From: Martinezella calliandrae
GTDB lineage: Bacteria > Pseudomonadota > Alphaproteobacteria > Rhizobiales > Rhizobiaceae
Direction of reading: 5' to 3'
Assembly (NCBI RefSeq): GCF_030272695.1
Contig: NZ_JARFYN010000017.1
Span: 124,001-188,000, forward strand
Length of the DNA: 64,000 bases
The position numbers and the translations under genes are program-made. The notes beneath the pieces were generated by a model. That model was given only the letters and a program-made list of their open reading frames with translations. It was not told the DNA's origin and did not search any database. Shown piece after piece: positions 44,238 through 53,962 of the stretch; position 1 is the first letter of the stretch, and each line of letters begins with the position of its first letter.

Positions 44238-44648
44238 TGAGGCGGGATATCACCGTTTTGGCGTTTACCTGCCGCGCCGGAGGATGAAACTGGGAACAGG
44301 TATGTTTCATTGAGCCGGAGTGCCGCTTGTTTGGGAACTCACCAACGAGATTAAAGCTTGGCTGGCGCCTGAAAAGTTACAGGCGCTCAGGGTGGTTGGA
44401 TGGTGTGCTCAAGGCAATGGTCCTTCTACCGCGACGCCATGGCTTTCTTACGAGATCTACTTCCCCGCGTAACCTGCATTGCGGTCCGCCATTTGCCCCG
44501 AACTATCGACCGGGCTGTACCGCGATGACACCCTTCGATGGCAAGGCTCCTCCTTTAGCCAACAAGGGACTTCGCATCGGATATCGTCTCACGCTCTTCT
44601 TCCGCCCGCTAGTCGGTATAGCTGGGGTAGTCGGTTCGGCGGAGTATT
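44238..44648. other. 411-bp intergenic region with a possible 50-codon remnant
   Basis: It lies between convergent genes (the fusion glycosyltransferase and the aminotransferase). The stretch 44320-44472 reads as an open frame from GTG with protein-like composition (WELTNEIKAWLAPEKLQALR) but no convincing ribosome site; it may be a gene fragment. Nothing else in the region can be supported. Confidence 0.35.
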
Positions 44649-45785
44649 CTATTGGCCGTTTCGCAATAGGTAAGAGCGCATCGCCGCGATACCTTCTTCG
44701 ATATTGGCACGCCCGAAGCCAATGCGAAATCGGTTGTCGGGCGTTGGATTGAGTTCGGAGCGATAGATGCTGGCCGGCAGCAAAAGCACGCCCGCGCTTT
44801 CCACGAGATTGCGCGCAAAATTTTCCACCCCATCGGCGCCTTTGTAAAGCGGATAGCCTACGCAGCCGCCGTCGGGGGTGTACCATTCGAACAGGCCCTC
44901 GAATTCGGCAAACAGAGCCTTCAGCCGATTGAGGTTGCCAGCGATCATGCGATTGTTGCGGTCGAGGATTCTGTCGGCATTTTGCAAGGCGATCTTCGCC
45001 AGGCTTTCGCTGGGAGCAGCGTTGCAGATCGAGATATAATGCTTCATCCGCTCCATCCGCGAGATCACGGCGCGGTCCCGGCAGGCGATCCATCCGATAC
45101 GCAGGCCGGGAAGCCCGAAGGCCTTGGACGTCACCGCGAGCGAAAGACCACGTTCGTACACATCAGCTGTCGCCGGAAGCTGCGGTTTGCCGTTAACGCT
45201 GAGGCCCCGATAAACCTCGTCGCTGAAGAGCCAGATGCCATGTTGGCGGCACAGGTCCACCAAGGCATAGAACCTGTCCCTCTCAAGGATCTTGCCGGTC
45301 GGGTTGTGCGGAAAATTGATGGATATCAACTTGGTATTCGGACGGATCGCCGCCCGCACCGCGTCGATATCGAGCGACCAGCCGTCGGTCGGATCGAGCG
45401 CCACTCCCGAGGCCTCGCAGATGCTCAGCGGCACCGTTTCGGCCGACTGGTAGTTCGGCGTCACCACGATCGCGTGGTCGCCCTTTTCGAGGAGCACATG
45501 CATGGCGATGTAAATTCCCTCGCCTGCGCCCGCGAAACAGAGAACATCCGCGCTCTCCATCTGCCCGTACAGGCCGGCAATGATCTCCCGTAGTGCCGGA
45601 TCGCCAAAGGTCTCCGTGTAGCCGAGCCACTGGCTCTTGAACGCTGCTTGCTGCTCCGTCGACCCCATTGCCAAAAGCTCGTCCAATGTCATGCTCTGCG
45701 CGTCCGACGCCGTCATGTGATAGCGCGCCGTAAACTCCCATTTCGAGAAATAGGTCTCGAGCTTGAAATCGGGCAATGCGGGCAT
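44649..45785 (-). CDS. PLP-dependent class I/II aminotransferase
   Basis: A 378-aa fold-type I aminotransferase. The NPTG motif is at 161-164, the PLP-ring aspartate region is FSDEVYRGL (189-193), the Schiff-base lysine is Lys221 in VTSKAFGLPGLRIGW, and the substrate-binding Arg is in FRIGFGRANI. The start MPALPDFKLE at 45785 has GGAG 9 bases upstream; a longer reading from 45872 overlaps the probable promoter and lacks a ribosome site. It is divergent from a YheO-like regulator 137 bp away, which probably controls it. The amino-acid substrate is unknown. Confidence 0.9.
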   Translation of the reverse strand: MPALPDFKLETYFSKWEFTARYHMTASDAQSMTLDELLAMGSTEQQAAFKSQWLGYTETFGDPALREIIAGLYGQMESADVLCFAGAGEGIYIAMHVLLEKGDHAIVVTPNYQSAETVPLSICEASGVALDPTDGWSLDIDAVRAAIRPNTKLISINFPHNPTGKILERDRFYALVDLCRQHGIWLFSDEVYRGLSVNGKPQLPATADVYERGLSLAVTSKAFGLPGLRIGWIACRDRAVISRMERMKHYISICNAAPSESLAKIALQNADRILDRNNRMIAGNLNRLKALFAEFEGLFEWYTPDGGCVGYPLYKGADGVENFARNLVESAGVLLLPASIYRSELNPTPDNRFRIGFGRANIEEGIAAMRSYLLRNGQ

Positions 45786-45922
45786 GACGGGTTTCTCCAA
45801 CTTGGACCGTGACTGGATCGCCGCAGGGCGGGCGAGAAGCTCGGAGACGGCAGGGTAGAAGTCAGTTGACATTTTGTCAAATACAGAGATTTTGTAACAG
45901 CCGCTCAGATAGGAATGCCGCC

Positions 45923-46597
45923 ATGTCAAAGAAGGTCGCCGTCAACGCCAAGGAGCCGACGTCTGGCGAGGATGTGCTGCATTTTGCGCCAGTTGCGGAG
46001 GCGATCGCGGTACTGCTCAAACCGCATGCAGAAGTGGTCATCCACGATTTGAGGACGGCGAAGATCGCCTATATCGCAAACAATATCTCGCGGCGTCATG
46101 TCGGTGGCTCCTCGTTGACTGACCTTAAGGATATCGGCTCGCTCGACGCCGACGTGATCGGCCCCTATCGAAAGACCAATTTCGACGGGCGACAGCTCAA
46201 GTCCGTAACCTCGGTCTTGCGCGAAGGGAGCGGGGCGCCCTACGGATTGCTGTGTGTCAATTTCGATATCGCGTTGATGGAGTTGGCGCGCGATGCGCTC
46301 ACCATGCTGACAGCATTCCAGGGGAGCGGCAAACAGCCGTCAGCCCTTTTCCAATCGGACTGGCAGGAAACCGTGAACGCCGCGATCGCGGACTTTCTCA
46401 GCGAACGCGGGCTTGCGGCCTCGGCTCTTGCCAAAGAGGACCACGCCAGTCTGGTGGAGGCGCTGGAACAGGAGGGCTATTTCGCGATCCGGAATCTCGT
46501 TCCCTATCTGGCGCGGCTGCTCGGAATCTCACGCGCGACGATCTACAAGCATTTGCGGGAAGCTAGGCGGAAAAAAGTGCAGGCCAGGGCGACTTGA
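45923..46597 (+). CDS. YheO/DauR-like PAS + HTH transcriptional regulator
   Basis: A 224-aa regulator. The N-terminal PAS-like YheO domain covers residues 15-125 (PVAEAIAVLLKPHAEVVIHD, RRHVGGSSLTDL, YGLLCVNFDIALM). The C-terminal HTH covers about 165-220 (LVPYLARLLGISRATIYKHL). Related proteins such as DauR control D-amino-acid catabolism, so with the divergent aminotransferase a role in amino-acid use is plausible. AGGA precedes the ATG at 45923. It converges with the TRAP operon, 39 bp away. Confidence 0.87.
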   Translation: MSKKVAVNAKEPTSGEDVLHFAPVAEAIAVLLKPHAEVVIHDLRTAKIAYIANNISRRHVGGSSLTDLKDIGSLDADVIGPYRKTNFDGRQLKSVTSVLREGSGAPYGLLCVNFDIALMELARDALTMLTAFQGSGKQPSALFQSDWQETVNAAIADFLSERGLAASALAKEDHASLVEALEQEGYFAIRNLVPYLARLLGISRATIYKHLREARRKKVQARAT

Positions 46598-46636
46598 CCC
46601 TGGCCCGATGATCGGCGCGTGAAAAGCCCGATCGGC

Positions 46637-47917
46637 CTACCGGAAAAGATCCTGAATGAACATGGAGGTTTCCGGGATGAGGGTAACGATCATAAGCGTG
46701 GTCCAGAGAGCGACCATGAACGGCCAGATCGAGCGGATGACTTTGCTGACGGGCACTTCGCCGATGGCGCAGCCGAGATAAAAGGCGGCGCCAACCGGCG
46801 GCGTGTTGAGCCCGATTGTCGAGTTCAGGAGCACGATGATGCCGAATTGCACCGGATCCATGCCGTACTGCGTAACGATCGGCAGGAAGATCGGCGTGCA
46901 CACCAGGATATGCGCGGCCATGTCGAGGAAAATGCCGAAGATGAACAGCGCTATGTTGACCAGGATGAAAATCACCCATGGCTGTGTGCTGATATGGCTG
47001 AGCGCCTCGCCGACCATGTCGGCAACGCCGTAGATGCTCATCAGATAGCCGAACATCGTCGAGATGCCGATCAATAGCAGTACCACACCCGTGGTCTTGG
47101 TCGCCTTTGCCACCGCCCTCAGAAAGTTTTCGAAGGATAGGCTGCGATAGACGAAAATCGTCAGCAGCAGCGCATAGAGGACGGCGACGGCGCCGGCTTC
47201 CGCCGCGGTGAAAACGCCGGACAGAATGCCGCCGACGATGATGACGATGATGAAAAGGCCGGGAATTGCGGCTGCAAGACTGCGCCAGACCTCGGTCCAG
47301 CCCGGGAACTCACCCCGGCTGTAGCCGCGCGACCGGGCGACAAAATAGGCGGTCAACACGTTGGCAACCGTCAGCAGCAGCGCGGGAATAGCGCCTGCCA
47401 TGATCAAGGCATTCATCGACACGAGTCCGCCGGCGGCAAGCGAATAGATGATCATATTGTGGCTGGTCGGCATCAGCGCACCGACGAGCGAGGAATACGT
47501 GGTGACGTTGACTGCGTAATCCGCATCGATCCCTTCCCGTTTCATTAGGGGTATCAATGCCGAGCCCATCGCGGAAACGTCCGCGACCGGCGAACCCGAA
47601 ACGCCGCCGAACATGGTGCAGGCGACGACGTTGGTCATGCCAAGGCCGCCGCGCACATGGCCGACCATCGCCTTGGAGCTGCGGATGATCCGGTCGGCAA
47701 TGCCGCCATACATCATCAGCTCACCGGTAAAGATGAAAAACGGAATGGTGAGGAACGAGAAGGTGCCCATGCCCGACGCCATGCGCTGGAAGACGACGGC
47801 GAGCGGCAGCCCTTCATAGAGCACAGTGGCGATCGACGACAGGCCGATGGCGAAGATGACCGGCATGCCGAGCACCAGCCCACCCACAAAGGTTGCGCAC
47901 AGAATGATCAATGCCAT
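46637..47917 (-). CDS. TRAP transporter large permease subunit (DctM)
   Basis: A 426-aa DctM-type permease with about twelve hydrophobic segments: MALIILCATFVGGLVLGMPV, FLTIPFFIFTGELMMYGGIA, FGGVSGSPVADVSAMGSALI, and the late GLNTPPVGAAFYLGCAIGEV block, all diagnostic of DctM. It translocates the substrate with sodium. The start at 47917 overlaps the DctQ gene by 10 bases. A longer open frame upstream lies inside dctQ and is discarded. It is the last gene of the sugar-acid operon. Confidence 0.94.
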   Translation of the reverse strand: MALIILCATFVGGLVLGMPVIFAIGLSSIATVLYEGLPLAVVFQRMASGMGTFSFLTIPFFIFTGELMMYGGIADRIIRSSKAMVGHVRGGLGMTNVVACTMFGGVSGSPVADVSAMGSALIPLMKREGIDADYAVNVTTYSSLVGALMPTSHNMIIYSLAAGGLVSMNALIMAGAIPALLLTVANVLTAYFVARSRGYSRGEFPGWTEVWRSLAAAIPGLFIIVIIVGGILSGVFTAAEAGAVAVLYALLLTIFVYRSLSFENFLRAVAKATKTTGVVLLLIGISTMFGYLMSIYGVADMVGEALSHISTQPWVIFILVNIALFIFGIFLDMAAHILVCTPIFLPIVTQYGMDPVQFGIIVLLNSTIGLNTPPVGAAFYLGCAIGEVPVSKVIRSIWPFMVALWTTLMIVTLIPETSMFIQDLFR

Positions 47918-48486
47918 GAGGGAATAACCTTGATTTTCAGGACCGCGGCGACGATCCGCTCGACGGCGAACAGGGTGATGAGCAGGCCACCGACCGCCAA
48001 GGGCACGTAGCTCCAGGCTTGCGAAATCGGCAGGCCGGGATTGATGTAAGGTGCCATCTCGATGCTGAGTTCCGCGCCGCTCCAAGCCATCGACAGGCCG
48101 AAAACGATCATCCCGAGATAGACGACGACCTCGGCCGCCAGACGAAACCCTTCTGGCGCGAAGTTCAAGAGCGAGTCCATGCCGATATGGCGTCCGTCGC
48201 GAACACCGACCGCAGCCGCCAAACAGGTGACGTAGAGAATGACCACGAGAGCGAATATCTCGGTCCAGGCGGGGGAATCGTTGAGCACGTAACGCCCGAA
48301 GATCTGATAGAGAACGGCTGCAACGATTAGAATCGTCCCGGCGACCGCAATCATCAGGCAGATGCGCGAGAGCCACGCGTGGAAGGCGAAATAGGCACCG
48401 AGCAAGCCTGTGGTGTTGGTGGTTGTACGGACCACTTGCGAACGCGCGGCGGGATCTGCCGGCAGTGCATGCGAATGCGCGCCCAT
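47908..48486 (-). CDS. TRAP transporter small permease subunit (DctQ)
   Basis: A 192-aa protein with four hydrophobic segments, such as ICLMIAVAGTILIVAAVLYQ and AWSYVPLAVGGLLITLFAVE, and the typical FGRYVLNDSPAWTEIFALVV block with DGRHIGMDSL following. GAGGAG lies about 9 bases before the ATG at 48486. It partners DctM in the membrane. Its N-terminal 45 residues are longer than usual and polar. It starts 132 bp after dctP. Confidence 0.9.
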   Translation of the reverse strand: MGAHSHALPADPAARSQVVRTTTNTTGLLGAYFAFHAWLSRICLMIAVAGTILIVAAVLYQIFGRYVLNDSPAWTEIFALVVILYVTCLAAAVGVRDGRHIGMDSLLNFAPEGFRLAAEVVVYLGMIVFGLSMAWSGAELSIEMAPYINPGLPISQAWSYVPLAVGGLLITLFAVERIVAAVLKIKVIPSWH

Positions 48487-48618
48487 GCTGCTAGTCTCCT
48501 CGGATTGACAAAGTGATGCTGATCTATCGATCACCTCCGTTTCGTCGTCCCGTGGGCGTCGGACGCAGGTGATCGCAGGCCGCGCGGGGGGCGCATCAAG
48601 CGCCCCCGGCAGACTTCG

Positions 48619-49596
48619 TTACTTCGTCGCCTTGATACGGGTGATCATATCCTTGAGGGCCGGATCGGTGACGAACTGGTCGTAGATCGGCTGCATGGCG
48701 GCTTCGAACGGCGCCTTGTCCAGCTGGATGACCTCGACGCCGGCCTGTTTCACCTTATCCTGCGACGTCGTTTCCATCGCATCCCAAAGCTGACGCATAT
48801 AGACGACAGACTGCTTGGCCAGCTTGCGCACCAGCGCCTGCTCTTCCGGAGTGAAGCTGTCGTAAACGCGCTTCGACATCAGCAGTACATCGGGAGCCAT
48901 CGAGTGCTCGCTCAGCGAATAGTACTTGGCGAGCTCGTAGTGATGGAAGTTGTAGTAGCTCGGCCAGTTGTTCTCCGCACCGTCGATCAGCCCCGTCTTC
49001 AGGCCGGTGAAGACCTCGCCGGTCGGCATCGGCGTCGCATTGGCACCGAGCGCCTTCATCATCGCGACCCAGATGTCGGACTGTTGCACGCGGATTTTCA
49101 TGCCCTTGAGGTCCTCCATCTTCCGCACCGGCTTGGTGGTGTAGAACGAGCGGGAACCTGAATCGTAGAACGCGAGGCCGACGAGACCATGGGCGTCGCA
49201 ATCCGCCAGGATCTGGTCGCCGATCGGTCCGTCGAGAACCGTGCGCATCTGCGCCTTGTCGTGGAAAAGGAACGGCAGGACCGGCACCATCATCGCCGGG
49301 CAGATGGTGTTCAGTGTTCCGGAGTTGACGCGGATGAAGTCGAGAGCTCCAAGCTTGATCTGCTCGATGGTGTCCTTCTCGCTACCGAGCTGCGAATTCG
49401 GAAAAACCTTGATTGTGTATTTGCCATCGGTCGCCTTGCTAAGCTCATCGCTCATATACTGCACGGCTTTGACGGTCGGATAATCCGGCGGCTGCACATC
49501 GGCCGAACGGAACTGACGGGCCTGTCCCGTCGTGAACGTGCCGAGCGCAAGAAGGCCGGCGAAGACGGTGGTGATAATTCTGGTGCTGCGCTTCAT
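48619..49596 (-). CDS. TRAP transporter substrate-binding protein (DctP)
   Basis: A 325-aa periplasmic protein. The signal peptide spans about residues 1-27 (MKRSTRIITTVFAGLLALGT...ARQ). DctP features are visible: FPNSQLGSEKDTIEQIKLGA, the carboxylate-binding Arg in MEDLKGMKIRVQQSDIWV, and GLIDGAENNWPSYYNFHHYE. The position after kdgD and galactarolactone isomerase points to a hexarate, uronate or aldonate. GAGGG precedes the ATG at 49596. Confidence 0.92.
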   Translation of the reverse strand: MKRSTRIITTVFAGLLALGTFTTGQARQFRSADVQPPDYPTVKAVQYMSDELSKATDGKYTIKVFPNSQLGSEKDTIEQIKLGALDFIRVNSGTLNTICPAMMVPVLPFLFHDKAQMRTVLDGPIGDQILADCDAHGLVGLAFYDSGSRSFYTTKPVRKMEDLKGMKIRVQQSDIWVAMMKALGANATPMPTGEVFTGLKTGLIDGAENNWPSYYNFHHYELAKYYSLSEHSMAPDVLLMSKRVYDSFTPEEQALVRKLAKQSVVYMRQLWDAMETTSQDKVKQAGVEVIQLDKAPFEAAMQPIYDQFVTDPALKDMITRIKATK

Positions 49597-49787
49597 TGTT
49601 TCCCTCTCTCCTATCCACAAAGCAAAATTGACCGCCCGCTTCCTTGCCTGGGGATCCAGTCACGGCGAGGCTGCAAACACTGGTTATTTTTGGAGTGCCC
49701 AGTTCGGCCCGGACGGCGCAATAAGAGTGCAGCCGCCTTGGACTTCCAAGATGCGGGCAATATTCATCAAATCCCCTCCTCAACGAG

Positions 49788-49811
49788 GGCCGGAACCGCC
49801 TCGTCCCGGCC
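49788..49811 (-). other. Hairpin between the isomerase and dctP genes
   Basis: A GGCCGG...CCGGCC stem with a 12-nt loop, 7 bases after the lactone isomerase stop on the minus strand. There is no T-run. The 221-bp gap it opens is otherwise empty and may carry a second promoter for the TRAP genes. Confidence 0.45.
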
Positions 49812-49817
49812 GAAATC

Positions 49818-50699
49818 TCACTGCGTTGCACCCCGGAAGGGTGCAAAACCAAAAAGCGCCTCGGGATTATCGACGAGGGCAAGCCTCAGGGCGTCCGCAC
49901 TCGGCAGCCAGCCAAGGACGGTGTCCGCGAGCGTTGCATCGTCTGGATAGTCAGCATTTTGCCGCGCCAGATTATGAGGCCAGTTCGTGCCCCAGACGAT
50001 CCGCTCTGGCGCGTGGACGGCCACCTCGCGCGCGACGGCGGCAACATCCTCGTAAGCGGGACCACCGCTCTTCGAGGATTCGTAGCAGCCAGCGAATTTG
50101 AACCAGCAATTGCCCTTGTCGATCAACCGCTTCATGGCCGCGACCTGCGGGCTGTCCGGCGTCACCCCGGAAAAGAACTTGCCGTGATGATCTAACACCC
50201 AGCGAGATTTCAGCCGCGCCAGCCGCGCTTCATGCTCGAGAATATGGCTGCCGTCGAATTGCACGGCCAGCATCCAGCCGCGGGCGCCCGCCCTGTCATC
50301 GATGGCTTCGAGCGCATCCAGGCCGATCGCGCCGCCCGGCAGGTCCATGATGCGCGCGCCGATGACGCGGGCCCCCGCCAGCCTGTCGAGCTCGGCCTCC
50401 GGCGTCTCGGAGCCGATAACGGCGACGCCGCGGGCGATATCGCCCATTTCGGCAAGGCAGGCATAAAGATTGCCGTTGTCGCGCTGATGGGCATTGCCTT
50501 GCGTAATCACCACGCGGTCGATGCCGAGCCAGCGCATCACCTGGCGATATTGATCGGGTGTGGGCAAGCCTCCGGCCGGCAGATCGGGGCCGCCGGGCTG
50601 TGCCGGGAAACCGGGCAGGTACATGTGCATCTGTGTGTCGATCGTTCCTTCGGGAAGGACCGTGCGAGGCGGAGTGCCAGAGAGCGTGCGCACGAGCAT
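49818..50699 (-). CDS. gli: Amidohydrolase-superfamily D-galactarolactone isomerase (Gli-like)
   Basis: A 293-aa TIM-barrel protein of the amidohydrolase-2 type. The first strand carries D-T-Q-M-H-M (near residues 21-26); the later barrel has LDHHGKFFSG and ERIVWGTNWPHNLAR with the catalytic-type Asp in NADYPDDA. Agrobacterium D-galactarolactone isomerase, in D-galacturonate oxidation, has this fold and lies next to kdgD, as here. Related 2-pyrone-4,6-dicarboxylate and sulfomuconolactone hydrolases are alternatives. AAAGGAGG lies 6-8 bases before the ATG at 50699, which decides the start. Confidence 0.82.
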   Translation of the reverse strand: MLVRTLSGTPPRTVLPEGTIDTQMHMYLPGFPAQPGGPDLPAGGLPTPDQYRQVMRWLGIDRVVITQGNAHQRDNGNLYACLAEMGDIARGVAVIGSETPEAELDRLAGARVIGARIMDLPGGAIGLDALEAIDDRAGARGWMLAVQFDGSHILEHEARLARLKSRWVLDHHGKFFSGVTPDSPQVAAMKRLIDKGNCWFKFAGCYESSKSGGPAYEDVAAVAREVAVHAPERIVWGTNWPHNLARQNADYPDDATLADTVLGWLPSADALRLALVDNPEALFGFAPFRGATQ

Positions 50700-50812
50700 G
50701 TCACTTGTCCTCCTTTCGCAATTCAACTGGCGCCTCATCGCAGGCAATGCCGGCCGGACGCAAAGGTGGCCGATATTCGAGGCGATATGAACGGGCAGCG
50801 ATCGTCATCGTC

Positions 50813-51782
<970 letters not shown>

Positions 51783-51789
51783 TAACTCA

Positions 51790-52530
51790 TCATACAGGTT
51801 TGCGCTGTTCGCGCAGAAGCGCGCGATAGCGTTCCTGGCTGCCCCGCAGATGTCTGCGCATCGCCTCTCGGGCGCCCTCTTCGTCGCCATTCGAGATCGC
51901 CACGACGATCTGGCGATGCTCCTCGTCGATCAACAGGATGTAGGCATCCTGATCGGCCTCGAGCTCGCCCTCGCGCATGGCTGCGCGTGGGATGATCCGC
52001 GGCCCGATCATCGCAAGGAACTCCCGGAAACGGGGGTTGTTGGTTGCTTCGGCGATAGCAACATGAAGTGCGAAATCGGCTTCGCTTGTCGGAACGCCCG
52101 CGTTGAGACGGTCGCGAAGCGCGTGATGCCGTTCGAAGATCGTCTCTTCCTGTGCCGGCGACCGGCGCAACGCGGCAAGCCCGGCCGCCTCAACCTCCAC
52201 GGCGGTTCTGAGCTCCAGCAGCTCGATAACGGATGAAACACGGGCCTGGTCCAAATTTCCAAAAGAGAGGACTGACGATGTCGGCTGGTCCAGCACAAAG
52301 ACCCCGGCACCTTGCTGAGCCTCAACCAGGCGGTCAGATCTGAGCGCCGCGATCGCCTCGCGCACGACCGTGCGGCTGACGCCATGGGCCTCGGTGAGCT
52401 GCGATTCGCTCGGCAGCTTGCTCCCCGGCGGAAACTGTCCGGTCTCAATGGCCCGGCGCAGCGTATCGCTGAGACGCGCAACCAAAGTTTGCGACCTTGT
52501 TTCTGTCTGCGACTTTGGCTGAATGGCCAC
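51790..52530 (-). CDS. GntR-family regulator, FadR/FCD subfamily (sugar-acid regulon)
   Basis: A 246-aa regulator. The winged HTH covers about residues 15-78 (LSDTLRRAIETGQFPPGSKL, PSESQLTEAHGVSRTVVREA). The FCD domain has the metal-site residues in ADFALHVAIAEATNN and near EEHRQIVVAI. It starts with GTG at 52528-52530 (MAIQPKSQTE), supported by GAGG 9 bases upstream; an earlier GTG at 52572 has no such site. It precedes kdgD on the same strand and probably represses the kdgD-gli-TRAP genes, with a sugar acid as inducer. Two direct repeats lie in its promoter region. Confidence 0.9.
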   Translation of the reverse strand: MAIQPKSQTETRSQTLVARLSDTLRRAIETGQFPPGSKLPSESQLTEAHGVSRTVVREAIAALRSDRLVEAQQGAGVFVLDQPTSSVLSFGNLDQARVSSVIELLELRTAVEVEAAGLAALRRSPAQEETIFERHHALRDRLNAGVPTSEADFALHVAIAEATNNPRFREFLAMIGPRIIPRAAMREGELEADQDAYILLIDEEHRQIVVAISNGDEEGAREAMRRHLRGSQERYRALLREQRKPV

Positions 52531-52617
52531 GTCGGCACCTCTTTTGATGGGCTTGGATTGTGAGAAAAGCACTGCGCGAACTCGTATGTCAAGTTGATGT
52601 CAATACATGCGAATCGA

Positions 52618-52648
52618 CAAACTTGTAAACGAAAAACGCAAACTTGTA
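52618..52648. promoter_or_regulatory. Two direct repeats CAAACTTGTA, 21 bp apart
   Basis: Identical 10-mers at 52618-52627 and 52639-52648. Their 21-bp period puts them on the same DNA face two turns apart, about 90-120 bp upstream of the gntR start. Candidate GntR autoregulatory sites. Confidence 0.6.
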
Positions 52649-52694
52649 TGATGAGCTTATTTAGAATGCGAGCCCGTGAAAATAAAGGGACGGT

Positions 52695-52823
52695 TTACGC
52701 GCAGGGGCCAACTACGTCCAGGCCATAGGTGCAAGGGCCGCTGCCCAGCCGGATGTCGGGCGCGCCCTTGCCGACGGCGCCGACTTCAGCACCGACAATC
52801 GGGGTGTCTTCATTGTCTGCCAT
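52695..52823 (-). CDS. 42-aa peptide with duplicated Gly-Pro-Cys motif, possible RiPP-like precursor
   Basis: A 42-codon ORF: acidic N-terminus MADNEDTPIVGAEVGAVGKG, linker APDIRLGS, then GPC-TYGLDVV-GPC-A. Cys31 and Cys41 sit in two GPC motifs exactly ten residues apart. AAGG lies 7 bases before the ATG. It starts 64 bp after the LLM monooxygenase stop, on the same strand, as the last possible gene of the flavin-monooxygenase operon. An acidic leader plus a short Cys-containing C-terminus is the layout of many modified-peptide precursors, but no dedicated maturase or exporter is seen, so function is unknown. The frame is open far upstream, which weakens the coding case. Confidence 0.45.
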   Translation of the reverse strand: MADNEDTPIVGAEVGAVGKGAPDIRLGSGPCTYGLDVVGPCA

Positions 52824-52887
52824 AAGCCTGCCTTGATATTGGGGGCGTGCTTTCGCCTGAGATGTGCTTTCAACGCACGCCGGCAAC

Positions 52888-53943
52888 TCACGCGTAGTGT
52901 CTTTCCTCTCCGCGTGCCGCGGTCGAGGGTACGCCTGACCAGCCGAGATCTGGGGCGATCCGCGTGACGAAGTCGTGGAGGATCTGGCGGTAATCCTCGT
53001 GCTCGAACTCATAGGGCAGTTCCAGCCGCAACTCGCTGACCTTCGGTAGCAGCGGGTCGGCAAAGAGCCGTTCCAGGATTTCGTCCGAGGTGCCGACGAT
53101 ATCGCGCGCAAACAAAGTGCGCTTTTCGCCTTGTGGTGACAGCGTTCGCTTGTCGCGGCTGGCAGCATAGTCTTGATACCGGCGGCGTGTTGTAGCATCG
53201 GCGCTATCGAAAGGCACGATGACACGCCCAAGCGCAACACGGCGCTTTGGCCCGGCGGCGGCACGATAGGTCTCGATCAACTGCGATTGCGCAACGAAAA
53301 AATCATCAGTGCCCTCGCCGGTGATGACATTGCCGGTCAGCAGGTTGAAGCCGTTGCGGCCGGCCCATTCGGCCGAGCGCTGAGACCCGCCGCCATACCA
53401 GATCCGGTCGATCAGCCCCTTGGCATAGGGCTGCAGACGCGGCCGGGTCTGGCCGAAGGGCGTCTTGATGAAGGTCTGCTCGTCGCCGAGATGTGTACCA
53501 CGCAAATTGTCGGCAAAGCGCAGGACGCGATCATGGGAAAAATCATTGCGCCTCCAATCGCCGTCGAAGACCAGCGGCGCGATGAGATCGGCGTGCGGCG
53601 GACGTCCGGCGCTAACGCCGATATTCAGCCGGCCGCGTGACAGAACGTCAACGGTCGCAAGATCCTCCGCCAACCGGTAGGGGCTCTCGTAGCCGATCGG
53701 AATGACCGCCGTTCCCAATTCAATCTGGCTGGTGCGCTGGGTTGCCGCTGCCAGGAAAGCGCTGCCCGACGAAATACCGGGCTCCAGATGTCGCTGGCGA
53801 ACCCAAGCGCCGTCGAAGCCAAGCTCTTCCCCATATCGCAGTTGCTGGAGGGTCTGCTCCAACCCCGACAATGGATCGTCGTCTGGATAGTTGCCGGGGG
53901 TGAGGAAACCGATATGGCTGATGGATATCTTGCGACCGCTCAT
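52888..53943 (-). CDS. LLM-class flavin-dependent monooxygenase (third copy)
   Basis: A 351-aa bacterial-luciferase-like TIM-barrel enzyme: ISISHIGFLTPGNYPDDDPL, a flavin-phosphate region around GAWVRQRHLEPGISSG, and DVLSRGRLNIGVSAGRPP. It uses reduced FMN and O2. It follows the second binding-protein gene by 19 bases in the S-compound operon. Three different LLM enzymes in one operon suggest sequential or alternative C-S bond oxidations. The residues do not reveal the substrate. Confidence 0.88.
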   Translation of the reverse strand: MSGRKISISHIGFLTPGNYPDDDPLSGLEQTLQQLRYGEELGFDGAWVRQRHLEPGISSGSAFLAAATQRTSQIELGTAVIPIGYESPYRLAEDLATVDVLSRGRLNIGVSAGRPPHADLIAPLVFDGDWRRNDFSHDRVLRFADNLRGTHLGDEQTFIKTPFGQTRPRLQPYAKGLIDRIWYGGGSQRSAEWAGRNGFNLLTGNVITGEGTDDFFVAQSQLIETYRAAAGPKRRVALGRVIVPFDSADATTRRRYQDYAASRDKRTLSPQGEKRTLFARDIVGTSDEILERLFADPLLPKVSELRLELPYEFEHEDYRQILHDFVTRIAPDLGWSGVPSTAARGEERHYA

Positions 53944-53962
53944 GTCATTGCTCCTGTCGCCT

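Noticed and set aside
47918..48376. N-terminal extension of dctM
   Set aside because: The extra residues lie inside dctQ in another frame and look nothing like DctM; the start MALIILCATF is canonical.
52824..53264. N-terminal extension of the 42-aa peptide ORF
   Set aside because: The upstream open frame lies inside the LLM monooxygenase gene; only the ATG at 52823 has a ribosome site and lies clear of that gene.
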